Source: an uncultured Oscillospiraceae bacterium
GTDB lineage: Bacteria; Bacillota; Clostridia; Oscillospirales; Acutalibacteraceae
DNA length: 42,195 nt
NCBI GenBank assembly: GCA_948471095.1
Contig: CAOKRG010000021.1
Span: forward strand, 1 to 42,195
Reading direction: 5' to 3'
Part shown: positions 6,760 to 14,154 of the stretch, piece by piece
Layout: each line of letters opens with the position of its first letter
Numbering within the stretch: the first letter of the stretch is position 1
Program-made: the position numbers and the translations under genes
The notes under the pieces: generated by a model
Databases searched by the model: none
Seen by the model: only the letters and a program-made list of their open reading frames with translations
What the model was told of the DNA's origin: nothing

Positions 6760-7710
6760 ATGTGTACAAATAAACGGAAAATTGTTTTGGTAGGCACGGG
6801 CATGGTGGGCATGAGCTTTGCCTATTCGGCCCTGAACCGGGCCCTGTGCGACGAGCTGGTGCTGGTGGACGTGGACAAAAAGCGGGCCCAGGGCGAGGCC
6901 ATGGACCTGAACCATGGCATTGCCTTCGCCAGCGCCCGGATGCGCATTTACGCGGGCGGCTATGAGGACTGCTCCGATGCGGACATGGTGGTGATCTGCG
7001 CCGGGGTGAACCAGAAGCCGGGGGAGTCCCGCCTGGACCTGCTCAAGCGCAACGCGGCGGTGTTCCAGTCCATCATCGAGCCGGTGGTGCGCTCCGGTTT
7101 TGGGGGCGTGTTTTTAGTGGCCACCAACCCGGTGGACATTATGACCCGGGTGACCTACGAGCTCTCCGGCTTTAACCCCAACCGGGTGTTCGGCAGCGGC
7201 ACCACCCTGGACACGGCCCGGCTGCGGTATCTTTTGGGAGAATACTTTTCCGTGGACCCCCGGAACGTGCACGCCTATGTGATCGGCGAGCACGGGGACA
7301 GCGAGTTCGTGCCCTGGAGCCAGGCCATGCTGGCCACCAAGTCCGTGGCGGATATCTGCGAGCAGTCTCAGGGGAAATACTGTCTGGAGGAAATGCAGCG
7401 GCTGAGCCAGGAGGTGCGGGACGCGGCCCAGCAGATCATCGAGGCGAAAAAGGCCACCTATTACGGCATCGGCATGTCCCTGGTGCGCATTGCCCGGGCG
7501 GTGCTCTCCAATGAGAGCAGCGTGCTGACCGTGTCGGCCCAGCTGCGGGGGGAGTACGGCCAGCGGGGCGTTTATGCCGGCGTGCCCTGCATTGTGAACG
7601 GCAACGGGGTGGACAGGGTGCTGGAACTGCGCCTGAGCGAGGAGGAGCAGCGGAAGTTCCAGGAATCCTGCGCCGTGCTGGAAGAGAGTTATAAAGGGCT
7701 GGAGCTGTAG
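6760..7710 (+). CDS. ldh: L-lactate dehydrogenase
   Basis: Reduces pyruvate to L-lactate with NADH, regenerating NAD+ in fermentation. The 316-residue protein has the Rossmann motif V-G-T-G-M-V-G-M (11-18) with the acidic L-V-D-V-D after strand 2 (NAD preference), the active-site loop A-G-V-N-Q-K-P-G-E-S-R with Gln85 (a lactate rather than malate specificity marker) and Arg91, substrate Arg154, and catalytic His178 in I-G-E-H-G-D-S. The start has a weak AAAGGCGG site. It appears to be a single-gene unit ending at a strong bidirectional terminator. No promoter could be assigned confidently between 6684 and 6759. Confidence 0.95.
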   Translation: MCTNKRKIVLVGTGMVGMSFAYSALNRALCDELVLVDVDKKRAQGEAMDLNHGIAFASARMRIYAGGYEDCSDADMVVICAGVNQKPGESRLDLLKRNAAVFQSIIEPVVRSGFGGVFLVATNPVDIMTRVTYELSGFNPNRVFGSGTTLDTARLRYLLGEYFSVDPRNVHAYVIGEHGDSEFVPWSQAMLATKSVADICEQSQGKYCLEEMQRLSQEVRDAAQQIIEAKKATYYGIGMSLVRIARAVLSNESSVLTVSAQLRGEYGQRGVYAGVPCIVNGNGVDRVLELRLSEEEQRKFQESCAVLEESYKGLEL

Positions 7711-7727
7711 CGATCCAAAAGCAAAAA

Positions 7728-7771
7728 GCTGGGGAGGGACCAAAAGTTCCGCCTCAGCCTTTCTCTTTTTT
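7728..7771. terminator. Bidirectional terminator between ldh and the ASCH gene
   Basis: Arms at 7728-7740 and 7746-7758 pair over 13 positions (two weak pairs) around the loop CAAAA. On the plus strand the stem is followed by CTTTCTCTTTTTT; on the minus strand by TTTTTGCTTTT. It therefore ends both convergent units. Confidence 0.9.
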
Positions 7772-7783
7772 GTGGGGCAGATT

Positions 7784-8194
7784 TCAGACGCTGCCGGCGT
7801 CCTCCGGCAGCTCCCATAGCCCCAGCCGACCCTTGGCGGGAAAGGGCTTTGCCAGAGGCTCTACCTGGTCAAGCACCCAGGCGAAGCGGCCCGGAGCGTA
7901 CTCTCCGCACAGCCGCTCGACGGGGGAGAGGGGAAAGGAGGCAAAAAAGGCCTCGTCCATGGGCAGGCAATCTGCCAGAATACACCGGCAGACGACCAGC
8001 CCATAGGCCATTTCCCGCTGGGGCAGCAGCGCCAGCAGTTCCTCTATATGGGAGTCCCTCCGGGAAATATTCGCCGCGCCTCCGTGAATGTACAGCGGCC
8101 CCCGGTACGCGGTCCGCCAGCTTCGGGTCTCCACCCGCTTGGGGCCAAAGGCCACCAGGCTGGCCCAGGGCTCCCGCAGGGTCAGGGCTTTCAC
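7784..8194 (-). CDS. ASCH-domain protein
   Basis: A 136-residue protein with an ASCH (PUA-like) fold. Its N-terminus L-R-E-P-W-A-S-L-V-A-F-G-P-K-R-V-E-T-R-S-W matches the family signature of a PWA followed by E-T-R-S-W, proposed to bind RNA or modified nucleotides. The fold otherwise shows Y-R-G-P-L-Y-I-H and a C-terminal W-V-L. The GTG start at 8194 overlaps the stop of the upstream aldolase-like gene (GTGA on the minus strand), so the two are translationally coupled; a longer frame upstream overlaps the aldolase and has no homology. No catalytic function can be assigned. Confidence 0.85.
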   Translation of the reverse strand: MKALTLREPWASLVAFGPKRVETRSWRTAYRGPLYIHGGAANISRRDSHIEELLALLPQREMAYGLVVCRCILADCLPMDEAFFASFPLSPVERLCGEYAPGRFAWVLDQVEPLAKPFPAKGRLGLWELPEDAGSV

Positions 8195-9243
8195 GGCCGG
8201 TCCCCCAGAGCCAGAATATCCCCGGCCAAGGCCTCCACAGCCTCCGGCGCGGTCCCCCAGCTGGTGCAGAGCCGGTAGGCGGCGCGGCCATCCGGCAGGG
8301 GCTCCCACAGGGAGAGGACATATTGCTCCGAAAGCCGGGCCATCTGCTCCTCTGTAAAAATAAAAAACCTCTGGTTGGTCACCGATGGAGCATACTCCGG
8401 CAGCCACGCCGTCCGGCAGGCCTCGGCCAGGCGGTCCGCCAAGGCGTTGGCCTGACGGCAGATGGTAAAATAGAGGCCGTCCTCTAACAGGGCCAAAAAT
8501 TGCAAACCCAGCAGCCGCCCCTTGGCCAGCATGCCGCCCCCCTGCTTGATGTAATACCGGAAATCCCGGTCAATCTCCGGGTTGGTGACGATGAGGGCCT
8601 CTCCGAAGAGCGCCCCGCATTTTGTGCCGCCGATGGTGAACCCGTCGCAGAGCCGGGCCAGGGCGGGCAGGTCCACGTCCGTGCCTGGGGCGGTGAGGCC
8701 GTAGCCCAGGCGGGCCCCGTCCACATAGAGGTACAGGCCCCAGCGGCCGCACACGGCCCGCAGGGCTTCCAGCTCCGCCAGGGTGTAGAGCGCGCCGTTT
8801 TCCGTGGGGTGGGAGATATACACCGCCTTGGGCTGAACCATGTGCTCCGGCGGCGGACTGCCCTGGTAGTGGGCGGCGCAGAGCGCGTCCACCTGGGCGG
8901 CGGAGAGCTTGCCCTCAGGCCCGGTGGGCAGGGCCAGGACCTTGTGGCCCCCGGCCTCGGGCGCGCCGGTCTCGTGGCAGTGGATGTGTCCAGTCGCCGC
9001 CGACACAACCCCCTGATGCCCCCGCAGGGCGGCGTTGAGAAATGTGGCGTTTACCTGGGTGCCGCCCACCAGAAAGTGTACGCCCGCCTCCGGCGCATGG
9101 CATAGCTCCCGGATAAGGGTCCGGGCCTGTTCGCAGTAAGGGTCGCAGCCATAGCCGGGGGTCTGCTCCCAGTTGGTGGAGGCCAGGTGCTCCAGAATTT
9201 TTGGGTGGGCGCCCTGGTTGTAGTCGCAGTCAAAAAAGATCAT
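8191..9243 (-). CDS. Threonine aldolase-like PLP enzyme
   Basis: A 350-residue fold-type I PLP enzyme of the beta-eliminating lyase/low-specificity threonine aldolase family. Seen: G-G-T-Q-V-N-A-T near residue 60, the cofactor ring Asp175 in V-D-G-A-R-L-G-Y, and the PLP lysine Lys208 in I-G-G-T-K-C-G-A-L-F-G. It likely cleaves L-threonine or L-allo-threonine to glycine and acetaldehyde, though substrate within the family varies. The ATG at 9243 has GGAGAAGGA just upstream on the minus strand; the frame extends further upstream but through a repeat and promoter. A promoter lies at 9302-9330. It forms a two-gene unit with the ASCH gene. Confidence 0.92.
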   Translation of the reverse strand: MIFFDCDYNQGAHPKILEHLASTNWEQTPGYGCDPYCEQARTLIRELCHAPEAGVHFLVGGTQVNATFLNAALRGHQGVVSAATGHIHCHETGAPEAGGHKVLALPTGPEGKLSAAQVDALCAAHYQGSPPPEHMVQPKAVYISHPTENGALYTLAELEALRAVCGRWGLYLYVDGARLGYGLTAPGTDVDLPALARLCDGFTIGGTKCGALFGEALIVTNPEIDRDFRYYIKQGGGMLAKGRLLGLQFLALLEDGLYFTICRQANALADRLAEACRTAWLPEYAPSVTNQRFFIFTEEQMARLSEQYVLSLWEPLPDGRAAYRLCTSWGTAPEAVEALAGDILALGDRP

Positions 9244-9301
9244 AGGATTCCTTCTCCATAAAGTGTAGTGGGCCGAAGGGCCGCTTGGCCCCGGCCAACC
9301 T

Positions 9302-9330
9302 ATTATATAATAGAAAGCGGCGGATGTAAA
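9302..9330 (-). promoter_or_regulatory. Promoter of the aldolase-ASCH unit, with palindromic -10
   Basis: Read on the minus strand: TTTACA (9330-9325), a 17-base spacer, TATAAT (9307-9302). The -10 is inside a perfect 14-bp palindrome CTATTATATAATAG (9300-9313), so an opposing -10 also exists on the plus strand but without a good -35. The roughly 50-base leader contains GC-rich stems. This occupies the left part of the 447-base gap 9244-9690. Confidence 0.85.
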
Positions 9331-9345
9331 CAGGGGAAGGCGCGG

Positions 9346-9525
9346 GGGACTGTCCAACAGGGCGCAGTTTTTTGAAGTTTTACGGAGTGGCCTTCGCCGC
9401 AAAGGGCGCGGCTGCGGCAAGACCGTGGGACTCTGTCCCACACCCTGCCACTTTTGAAAAAGTGGACAAAACTTTTACTGTTACGCTCAGGGAGCTTTCT
9501 TCTTGTTAAAACGCTCGTCACTCCC
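9346..9525 (-). mobile_element. Mobile repeat, copy A (180 bp, 8-bp target duplication)
   Basis: A short non-coding element with degenerate terminal repeats: GGGACTGTCCAA at the left, CACTCCC at the right. It is bounded on both sides by the same 8 bases, AGGCGCGG (9338-9345 and 9526-9533), a perfect target duplication. Shared with the other copies, in reverse orientation here, are CTGAGCG-AACAGTAAAAGTTT, a CCACTTTT...AAAAGTGG stem, and ACTCCGTAAAACTTC. It also holds a 7-bp hairpin with a 3-nt loop (GTGGGAC-TCT-GTCCCAC, 9425-9441). No transposase is encoded; short peptide frames in it are spurious. It lies about 80 bases upstream of the ylxM promoter. Confidence 0.85.
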
Positions 9526-9608
9526 AGGCGCGGCTTTTTCGCTGGGCCTCTCCAGGCCACCGGGAGAAATTCCCCGAAAAAAACCCCGCAAGACGCGGAA
9601 TCTGGGTG

Positions 9609-9637
9609 TTGACAAACCGGGCCGTGTGGTGTATAAT
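9609..9637 (+). promoter_or_regulatory. Promoter of ylxM-ffh
   Basis: TTGACA (9609-9614), 17-base spacer, TATAAT (9632-9637): a consensus vegetative promoter. The transcript would begin near 9644 with a perfect 7-bp hairpin, TGTAAAG-ACCTCGG-CTTTACA (9646-9666), just before the ylxM ribosome site. Confidence 0.95.
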
Positions 9638-9690
9638 CCCATTAGTGTAAAGACCTCGGCTTTACAGGTTTGAAAGGAAGTGCCCGGCCC

Positions 9691-10059
9691 ATGGCGAAGG
9701 ATTTGAAAATTTCTTACTTGTTGGATTTTTACGGCGACATGCTCACCCAGGCCCAGTACGATGCGGTGGACGCCTACTACAACCAGGACCTCTCCCTGTC
9801 CGAGATTGCCGGAGACCGGAACATCAGCCGCCAGGGGGCCCGGGACGCCATTAAGCGGGCGGAGCAGCAGCTTTTGGAGATGGAGGAACGGCTGGGGCTG
9901 GCCAAACGCTTTCAAGCCGTGCAGAAGGCCCTGGCGGCGGTGTGCGACTGCGCCTTGAACATCCAAGAGCTAAACGCACAAAACGGCGGCGTGCCGGACA
10001 TTGACGAGAACGTGGGGAAAATTTTGGCCCTGGCCCAAGAAATTGCGGATAAAGAATGA
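9691..10059 (+). CDS. ylxM: YlxM family DNA-binding protein
   Basis: A 122-residue helix-turn-helix protein of the YlxM/p13 family, which in Firmicutes almost always sits directly before ffh and is thought to act with the signal recognition particle. Residues 7-60 show Y-L-L-D-F-Y-G-D-M-L-T and Y-Y-N-Q-D-L-S-L-S-E-I-A with N-I-S-R-Q-G-A-R-D-A-I, the family's helix-turn-helix signature; the rest is helical. The ATG at 9691 is preferred because it gives the canonical M-A-K-D-L-K-I-S; AAAGGAAG lies about 10 bases upstream. The hairpin in its leader may affect translation. Its exact biochemical role is not settled in the family. Confidence 0.93.
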   Translation: MAKDLKISYLLDFYGDMLTQAQYDAVDAYYNQDLSLSEIAGDRNISRQGARDAIKRAEQQLLEMEERLGLAKRFQAVQKALAAVCDCALNIQELNAQNGGVPDIDENVGKILALAQEIADKE

Positions 10060-10095
10060 AAAGCTTAACATAGGAAAATGTGGATGCAGAAAGCC

Positions 10096-10229
10096 AGCGC
10101 CCGCCACACCAAAAACCGGGCGCTAAGCGAACGCCTCCACCCCACCAAAAGCGTGTAAAAGTTCTTGAAGATTGTTAAGAAACTTCTTTCAAGAAGTTTC
10201 TTAACCAGAGCGCGAGACGGAGTCTCGCG
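10096..10229 (+). repeat. Three successive perfect hairpins between ylxM and ffh
   Basis: AGCGCCCG/CGGGCGCT (10096-10103 with 10117-10124); a 15-bp perfect inverted repeat GTTAAGAAACTTCTT/AAGAAGTTTCTTAAC separated by two bases (10174-10205); and CGCGAGAC-GGA-GTCTCGCG (10211-10229). The last two with the preceding GTAAAAGTT resemble the interior of the mobile repeats. None has a U-tract, so they are not standard terminators; they may tune read-through or mRNA processing before ffh. Confidence 0.8.
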
Positions 10230-10251
10230 ACCTTAAAAAGAGGTGATTCCC

Positions 10252-11601
10252 ATGGCATTTGAAGGATTGGCAGAAAAGCTCAGCAATTCGTTTAAAAAAC
10301 TGCGGGGCAAGGGCAAGCTCAACGAGGGCGACGTAAAGGAAGCCATGCGGGAGGTGCGCCTGGCGCTGCTGGAAGCGGACGTAAACTACAAGGTGGCCAA
10401 GGAACTCACCGGGAAAATCACCGAGCGGGCCATCGGCGCGGAGGTCATGGAGAGCCTGACCCCGGCCCAGATGGTCATTAAAATCGTCAACGAGGAGCTG
10501 ACCTCCCTGATGGGCGGCAGCGAAGAACGGCTGAAAATGCCAGCCCACCCGCCGGCCGTCATCATGATGTGCGGCCTGCAGGGCGCGGGCAAAACCACCC
10601 ACGCCGCCAAGCTGGCCTACATGCTGAAAAGCCAGGGCCGCCGGCCCCTGCTGGTGGCGGGGGACGTGTACCGCCCGGCGGCCATCAAGCAGCTGCAGGT
10701 GATGGGGGAGAAGGCGGGCGCTCCCGTGTTCGAGCGGGGGACCCAGGACCCGGTGGAGACCGCCAAGGAGGCGGTCAAGCACGCCAGGGACTATGGCCAC
10801 GACTATGTGCTCATCGATACGGCGGGCCGTTTGCAGATTGACGAGCAGCTGATGGACGAGCTGCGGCGGATGAAGGAGGCGGTCAACCCCACGGACGTGC
10901 TGCTGGTGGTGGACGCCATGATCGGCCAGGAGTCGGTGAACGTGGCCAAGACCTTCGACGAGCTGCTGGACATCACCGGCGTGATCCTCACCAAGCTGGA
11001 CGGCGACACCCGGGGCGGCGCGGCCCTTTCCATCAAGGCGGTGACGGGCAAGCCCATCAAGTTTGCGGGCACCGGCGAAAAGCTGGATGGGCTGGAGGTG
11101 TTCCACCCGGACCGGATGGCTGGGCGCATTTTGGGCATGGGCGACATGCTCTCTCTGATTGAGGACGCCCAGGCCCGCATGGACGAGAAGGCCGCCGCCA
11201 AAACCGCCGAGCGCATGCTGCACAACAAGCTGGACCTAAACGATATGCTGGACCAGTTCCAGCAGGTGAAGAAAATGGGGCCCATTAAGGGCATTCTCTC
11301 CAAGCTTCCGGGCTTGGGCAATAAAGTGGACGATTTGGACATTGACGAACGGATCATGGACCGCACAGCGGCCATCATCCTCTCCATGACCCCCTATGAG
11401 CGGGCCCACCCGGAGGAGCTGAACGCCTCCCGCAAAAGGCGCGTCGCGGCGGGCTGCGGCCAAAAGGTGGAGGATGTGAACCGGCTGCTGAACCAGTTCC
11501 GCCAGACCCAGAAGCTGATGAAGCAGTTCGGCGGCAAAAAGGGCAAAAAAATGATGCGCGGGCTGGGCGGCATGGGAAACATGGGCGGCATGCCCTTCTA
11601 G
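10252..11601 (+). CDS. ffh: Signal recognition particle GTPase Ffh
   Basis: The protein subunit of the signal recognition particle, which binds signal sequences and 4.5S RNA and docks with FtsY at the membrane. The 449-residue protein has the N domain (about 1-90), the G domain with G1 G-L-Q-G-A-G-K-T-T (108-116), D-T-A-G-R, T-K-L-D-G-D and the insertion box, and a methionine-rich M domain with M-D-R-T-A-A-I-I-L-S-M-T-P and R-R-V-A-A-G-C-G, ending in a Gly/Met-rich tail. The ATG at 10252 follows AAAGAGGTGA. It is cotranscribed with ylxM from the 9609 promoter unless the intervening hairpins stop some transcripts. The 4.5S RNA gene was not seen in the window. Confidence 0.98.
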   Translation: MAFEGLAEKLSNSFKKLRGKGKLNEGDVKEAMREVRLALLEADVNYKVAKELTGKITERAIGAEVMESLTPAQMVIKIVNEELTSLMGGSEERLKMPAHPPAVIMMCGLQGAGKTTHAAKLAYMLKSQGRRPLLVAGDVYRPAAIKQLQVMGEKAGAPVFERGTQDPVETAKEAVKHARDYGHDYVLIDTAGRLQIDEQLMDELRRMKEAVNPTDVLLVVDAMIGQESVNVAKTFDELLDITGVILTKLDGDTRGGAALSIKAVTGKPIKFAGTGEKLDGLEVFHPDRMAGRILGMGDMLSLIEDAQARMDEKAAAKTAERMLHNKLDLNDMLDQFQQVKKMGPIKGILSKLPGLGNKVDDLDIDERIMDRTAAIILSMTPYERAHPEELNASRKRRVAAGCGQKVEDVNRLLNQFRQTQKLMKQFGGKKGKKMMRGLGGMGNMGGMPF

Positions 11602-11611
11602 GAGGTGGATT

Positions 11612-11731
11612 ATGCTGGCGTTTGTGGACCAGCCGGCCCAGTACTTGGAGCACAGCGAGTATGTTGACTGGCGGGAACCGGCGGTTTTGGCGGCGCTGTA
11701 CCGCTCCGTAGGCTTCCGGGACTGCCGGTGA
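11612..11731 (+). CDS. 39-residue ORF after ffh, possible gene remnant
   Basis: A short frame with a good ribosome site (TAGGAGGTGG overlapping the ffh stop) encoding 39 residues, rich in acidic and aromatic residues (Y-L-E-H-S-E-Y-V-D-W). The opening looks like the N-terminus of a larger soluble protein, perhaps a transglutaminase-like one, cut short by a TGA, so it may be what is left of a deleted gene. I do not recognise it as an intact small protein. Confidence 0.35.
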   Translation: MLAFVDQPAQYLEHSEYVDWREPAVLAALYRSVGFRDCR

Positions 11732-11777
11732 GGCCTCTGGTTTCCATCAATCTTCTTCTATATAAGGAGGAATCCCC

Positions 11778-12134
11778 GTGATCACCCTAGGCGAAATCAG
11801 TCTTTTAACCAACGACGTGCCCCGGCTGGCGGACTTCTACAAGGCCCTGCTGGGTGTGGACAACCACAGCCAGGACCCGGTGCACCAGTTCATTTTGGAG
11901 GGCCCTGTGAGCTTGACTGTTTACAACGATGGGAGCCCCAAGAACAACCAAAACGAAAACGTCACTCTTGTCTTTACGGTGGACGATATGGACGCGGCCT
12001 ATGAAAAAGTGCTGGCCCTAGGCGCGCCGGTGCTTGAGAGCCCTACGAAGCGGCCATGGGGCGCGGTGAACATGAGCTTCCGCGACCCGGACGGCAATGT
12101 AGTTTATTTGAGGAGCTTTCCGCAAAACAGTTGA
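11778..12134 (+). CDS. VOC (glyoxalase/bleomycin resistance) family protein
   Basis: A 118-residue single-domain vicinal oxygen chelate protein: two beta-alpha-beta-beta-beta modules are visible (D-V-P-R-L-A-D-F-Y-K-A-L-L-G and V-D-D-M-D-A-A-Y-E-K-V-L-A-L-G), ending with F-R-D-P-D-G-N-V-V-Y-L, the family's usual close. The substrate is unknown; these small members include glyoxalase-like enzymes and drug-binding proteins. The GTG at 11778 is preceded by AAGGAGG at 7 bases. It sits between ffh and rpsP and is not part of the usual order of either operon. A 6-bp stem (GAGTGG/CCACTC, 12138-12154) follows the stop. Confidence 0.85.
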   Translation: MITLGEISLLTNDVPRLADFYKALLGVDNHSQDPVHQFILEGPVSLTVYNDGSPKNNQNENVTLVFTVDDMDAAYEKVLALGAPVLESPTKRPWGAVNMSFRDPDGNVVYLRSFPQNS

Positions 12135-12161
12135 CCGGAGTGGAATTCCCACTCTTATCAT
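12131..12161 (+). promoter_or_regulatory. Possible promoter of rpsP-khpA-rimM-trmD, overlapping a small dyad
   Basis: TTGACC (12131-12136) and TATCAT (12156-12161) or TTATCA one base earlier, 18-19 bases apart, about 35 bases before rpsP. A dyad GAGTGG-AATTC-CCACTC (12138-12154) fills the spacer and is followed by an AT-rich run; it could be a weak terminator of the VOC gene or an operator. Confidence 0.5.
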
Positions 12162-12197
12162 ATTTTTATTAACATTAATTATATGGAGGAAACAATC

Positions 12198-12440
12198 ATG
12201 GCAGTGAAAATCAGACTGCGCCGCATGGGCGCGAAAAAGAACCCCTTCTACCGCATCGTGGTGGCGGACTCCCGCTTCCCCCGGGACGGGCGCTTCATCG
12301 AAGAGATCGGGTACTATAACCCCATGGAGGAGCCCAGCGTGGTCAAGCTGGACCCGGAAAAGGCCAAGAAGTGGATCGAGAACGGTGCACAGCCCACCGA
12401 CACCGTCCGCGACCTCTTCAAAAAGCACGGCATTATCTAA
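12198..12440 (+). CDS. rpsP: Ribosomal protein bS16
   Basis: An 80-residue small-subunit ribosomal protein bS16 of normal length, with the family opening [18 protein letters not shown] and the G-Y-Y-N-P and Q-P-T-D-T-V motifs. It stabilises 16S rRNA during assembly of the body domain. ATG at 12198 follows TGGAGGAAAC. It leads the conserved rpsP-khpA-rimM-trmD operon, and an AT-rich stretch in front of it holds a possible promoter. Confidence 0.98.
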   Translation: MAVKIRLRRMGAKKNPFYRIVVADSRFPRDGRFIEEIGYYNPMEEPSVVKLDPEKAKKWIENGAQPTDTVRDLFKKHGII

Positions 12441-12479
12441 CAAATCCTGGAAAGGATATTATGTGTGGAGGTGAATAAC

Positions 12480-12710
12480 ATGGAGGATTTGCTCAAAGCC
12501 ATCGCCTCCGGGCTGGTGGAGAAGCCGGAAGAGGTTTCCGTTGCCAGCGAGGAGGGAGAGAACGGCGTGACCGTCTATCATCTGCACGTGGCGGAGGACG
12601 ACATGGGCCGGGTGATTGGCAAGCAGGGCCGCATCGCGAAAGCCATCCGCGTGGTCATGCGCGCCGCCGCAACCCGCAACGACAAGAAGATCATGGTGGA
12701 GATCGACTGA
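12480..12710 (+). CDS. khpA: KH-domain RNA-binding protein KhpA
   Basis: A 76-residue single KH-domain protein (YlqC/KhpA). The RNA-binding G-x-x-G loop is G-K-Q-G within R-V-I-G-K-Q-G-R-I-A-K-A-I-R, with K-I-M-V-E-I-D at the end. In other Firmicutes KhpA pairs with KhpB/Jag and affects cell elongation and division. Start at 12480 with GGAGGTG 6-7 bases upstream; a GTG at 12465 is possible but overlaps that site. It has the standard position between rpsP and rimM. Confidence 0.94.
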   Translation: MEDLLKAIASGLVEKPEEVSVASEEGENGVTVYHLHVAEDDMGRVIGKQGRIAKAIRVVMRAAATRNDKKIMVEID

Positions 12711-12729
12711 TCCCCCCAGGGAGGCTGCT

Positions 12730-13254
12730 GTGAAAGAGCGGTTTTTAGAAGCTGGAAAAATTGTCCGCAGCCATGGGGTCCGGGGGGAGCTGTGCCTGGA
12801 GCCCTGGGCGGATTCGGCGGAATTTCTGCTCCAGGTGAAAGATTTTTACTTCGACCGGATGGGAACCCAACCGGCGTGCCTGCTGGCCTCCCGTCCCCAC
12901 AAGGGACGGCTGCTGGTGACCCTGCGGGGGGTGGACTCCGTGGAAAAAGCCGACGCCCTGCGGGGCCGGGTGCTGTTTCTGGACCGGGAGGACGTCCGGC
13001 TGGAAAAGGGCCAATACTTCTTGCAGGACCTAATCGGCCTGCGGGCGGTGGACGGCCGCACAGGCCAGGAATACGGCACGCTGGCGGAGGTGCTTAACAC
13101 CCCGGCCAACGACGTGTACCGCATTGTAAAAGGGGATAGGGAATACCTGTTCCCGGCGGTGTCCCATATGATCCAGGAGACCGACCTGGAGGGCGGAGTC
13201 ATTCGTCTGCTGCCCATTCCCGGCATTTTCGATGGGGACGGGGAGGAAGCCTGA
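12730..13254 (+). CDS. rimM: Ribosome maturation factor RimM
   Basis: A 174-residue 16S rRNA processing factor that binds ribosomal protein uS19 during 30S head assembly. The N-terminal beta-barrel shows A-G-K-I-V-R-S-H-G-V-R-G-E-L and the C-terminal PRC-barrel shows Y-F-L-Q-D-L-I-G and V-Y-R-I-V-K-G, with L-P-I-P-G-I-F near the end. The start is a GTG at 12730, with GGGAGG a few bases upstream; the frame is open further back but that part overlaps khpA. The stop overlaps the trmD start (TGATG), indicating coupling. Confidence 0.95.
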   Translation: MKERFLEAGKIVRSHGVRGELCLEPWADSAEFLLQVKDFYFDRMGTQPACLLASRPHKGRLLVTLRGVDSVEKADALRGRVLFLDREDVRLEKGQYFLQDLIGLRAVDGRTGQEYGTLAEVLNTPANDVYRIVKGDREYLFPAVSHMIQETDLEGGVIRLLPIPGIFDGDGEEA

Positions 13255-13961
13255 TGCGGCTGGATATTTTTACTCTGTTTCCCGAGATGTTCCCAGCGGT
13301 GCTGGGGCACAGCATCGTGGGCCGGGCCCGGAGAAAGGGCCTCCTGCAGCTGTGCGTGCACCAGCTGCGGGATTTTTCCCCGGACCGGCGGGGCAGGGTG
13401 GACGATACGGTATTCGGCGGCGGCAAGGGCATGCTGCTGGCCGCGGAGCCCTTTGCCCAGGGCCTGGACCAGCTCAGCGAACACCTGGGTCTGCGGCCGC
13501 ATATTCTCTATATGTCCCCCCGGGGCCCGGTGCTGGACCAGGGGATGGCCCGGCGGCTGGCGGAGGAGCCGGCGCTTGCCATCCTCTGCGGCCACTATGA
13601 GGGCGTGGACCAGCGCCTGCTGGACGAATACCGGGTGGAGGAGGTCTCCATCGGCGACTATGTGCTCACCGGCGGAGAGCTGCCCGCCATGATTTTGGCG
13701 GACGCGGTCAGCCGGATGCTGCCCGGCGTACTTTCCGATGAAAGCTGCTTTACAGACGAAAGCCATTTTTCCGGGCTCTTGGAGCATCCTCAGTACACCC
13801 GGCCCGAGGTCTGGCGGGGCCGGCCCGTGCCGGAGGTGCTGCTTTCCGGCCATCACGGAAAAGTCCAGGCTTGGCGGCGGGAACAGTCCTTGGCCGTGAC
13901 CCAGCGGAACCGCCCGGATTTATACCAGGCCTGGCTGAAAAACCAGGCCCAAGGCACGTAA
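13254..13961 (+). CDS. trmD: tRNA (guanine37-N1)-methyltransferase
   Basis: Methylates N1 of G37 next to the anticodon to prevent frameshifting, using S-adenosylmethionine in a SPOUT trefoil knot. The 235-residue protein begins M-R-L-D-I-F-T-L-F-P-E-M-F, and has G-G-G-K-G-M, the knot motif S-I-G-D-Y-V-L-T-G-G-E-L-P, and the C-terminal Y-T-R-P-E-V-W-R-G region. It overlaps rimM by one base and is the last gene of the operon; a terminator-like hairpin lies 80 bases after its stop. Confidence 0.97.
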   Translation: MRLDIFTLFPEMFPAVLGHSIVGRARRKGLLQLCVHQLRDFSPDRRGRVDDTVFGGGKGMLLAAEPFAQGLDQLSEHLGLRPHILYMSPRGPVLDQGMARRLAEEPALAILCGHYEGVDQRLLDEYRVEEVSIGDYVLTGGELPAMILADAVSRMLPGVLSDESCFTDESHFSGLLEHPQYTRPEVWRGRPVPEVLLSGHHGKVQAWRREQSLAVTQRNRPDLYQAWLKNQAQGT

Positions 13962-14039
13962 TTTGGTTTCAAAAAATGGGTTTTTTCTTGGTGTTTTTAA
14001 GAAGAACTCGGTTGAATTACGAATCCGTCAAAAACTTTC

Positions 14040-14084
14040 CACAGTGCTAGTAAACCTGCACAATTTGGGTACTGTGAGTTTTTT
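14040..14084 (+). terminator. Terminator of the rpsP-trmD operon
   Basis: CACAGT (14040-14045) pairs with ACTGTG (14071-14076), with further interior pairing (AACC with GGGT), followed by AG and six T. A short AT-only hairpin (AAAAAA-TGGG-TTTTTT) just after trmD may add to termination. Confidence 0.6.
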
Positions 14085-14120
14085 GAGCTCTGTTCATGGA
14101 ACCAAAAATGAAAAAGCGTG

Positions 14121-14148
14121 TTGACGGCGGCGCAAAATATGGTATAAT
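14121..14148 (+). promoter_or_regulatory. Promoter of ptsH
   Basis: TTGACG (14121-14126), 16-base spacer, TATAAT (14143-14148). Transcription would start near 14155, leaving a leader of about 198 bases before ptsH. With the terminator at 14040 this accounts for most of the 391-base gap 13962-14352. Confidence 0.88.
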
Positions 14149-14154
14149 TAGCTT

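Noticed and set aside
9303-9560. Short peptides containing E-R-N-S-K-S-F-V at all four mobile repeats
   Set aside because: The shared peptide is simply the translation of the conserved repeat DNA; reading frames open and close differently in each copy and have no ribosome sites.
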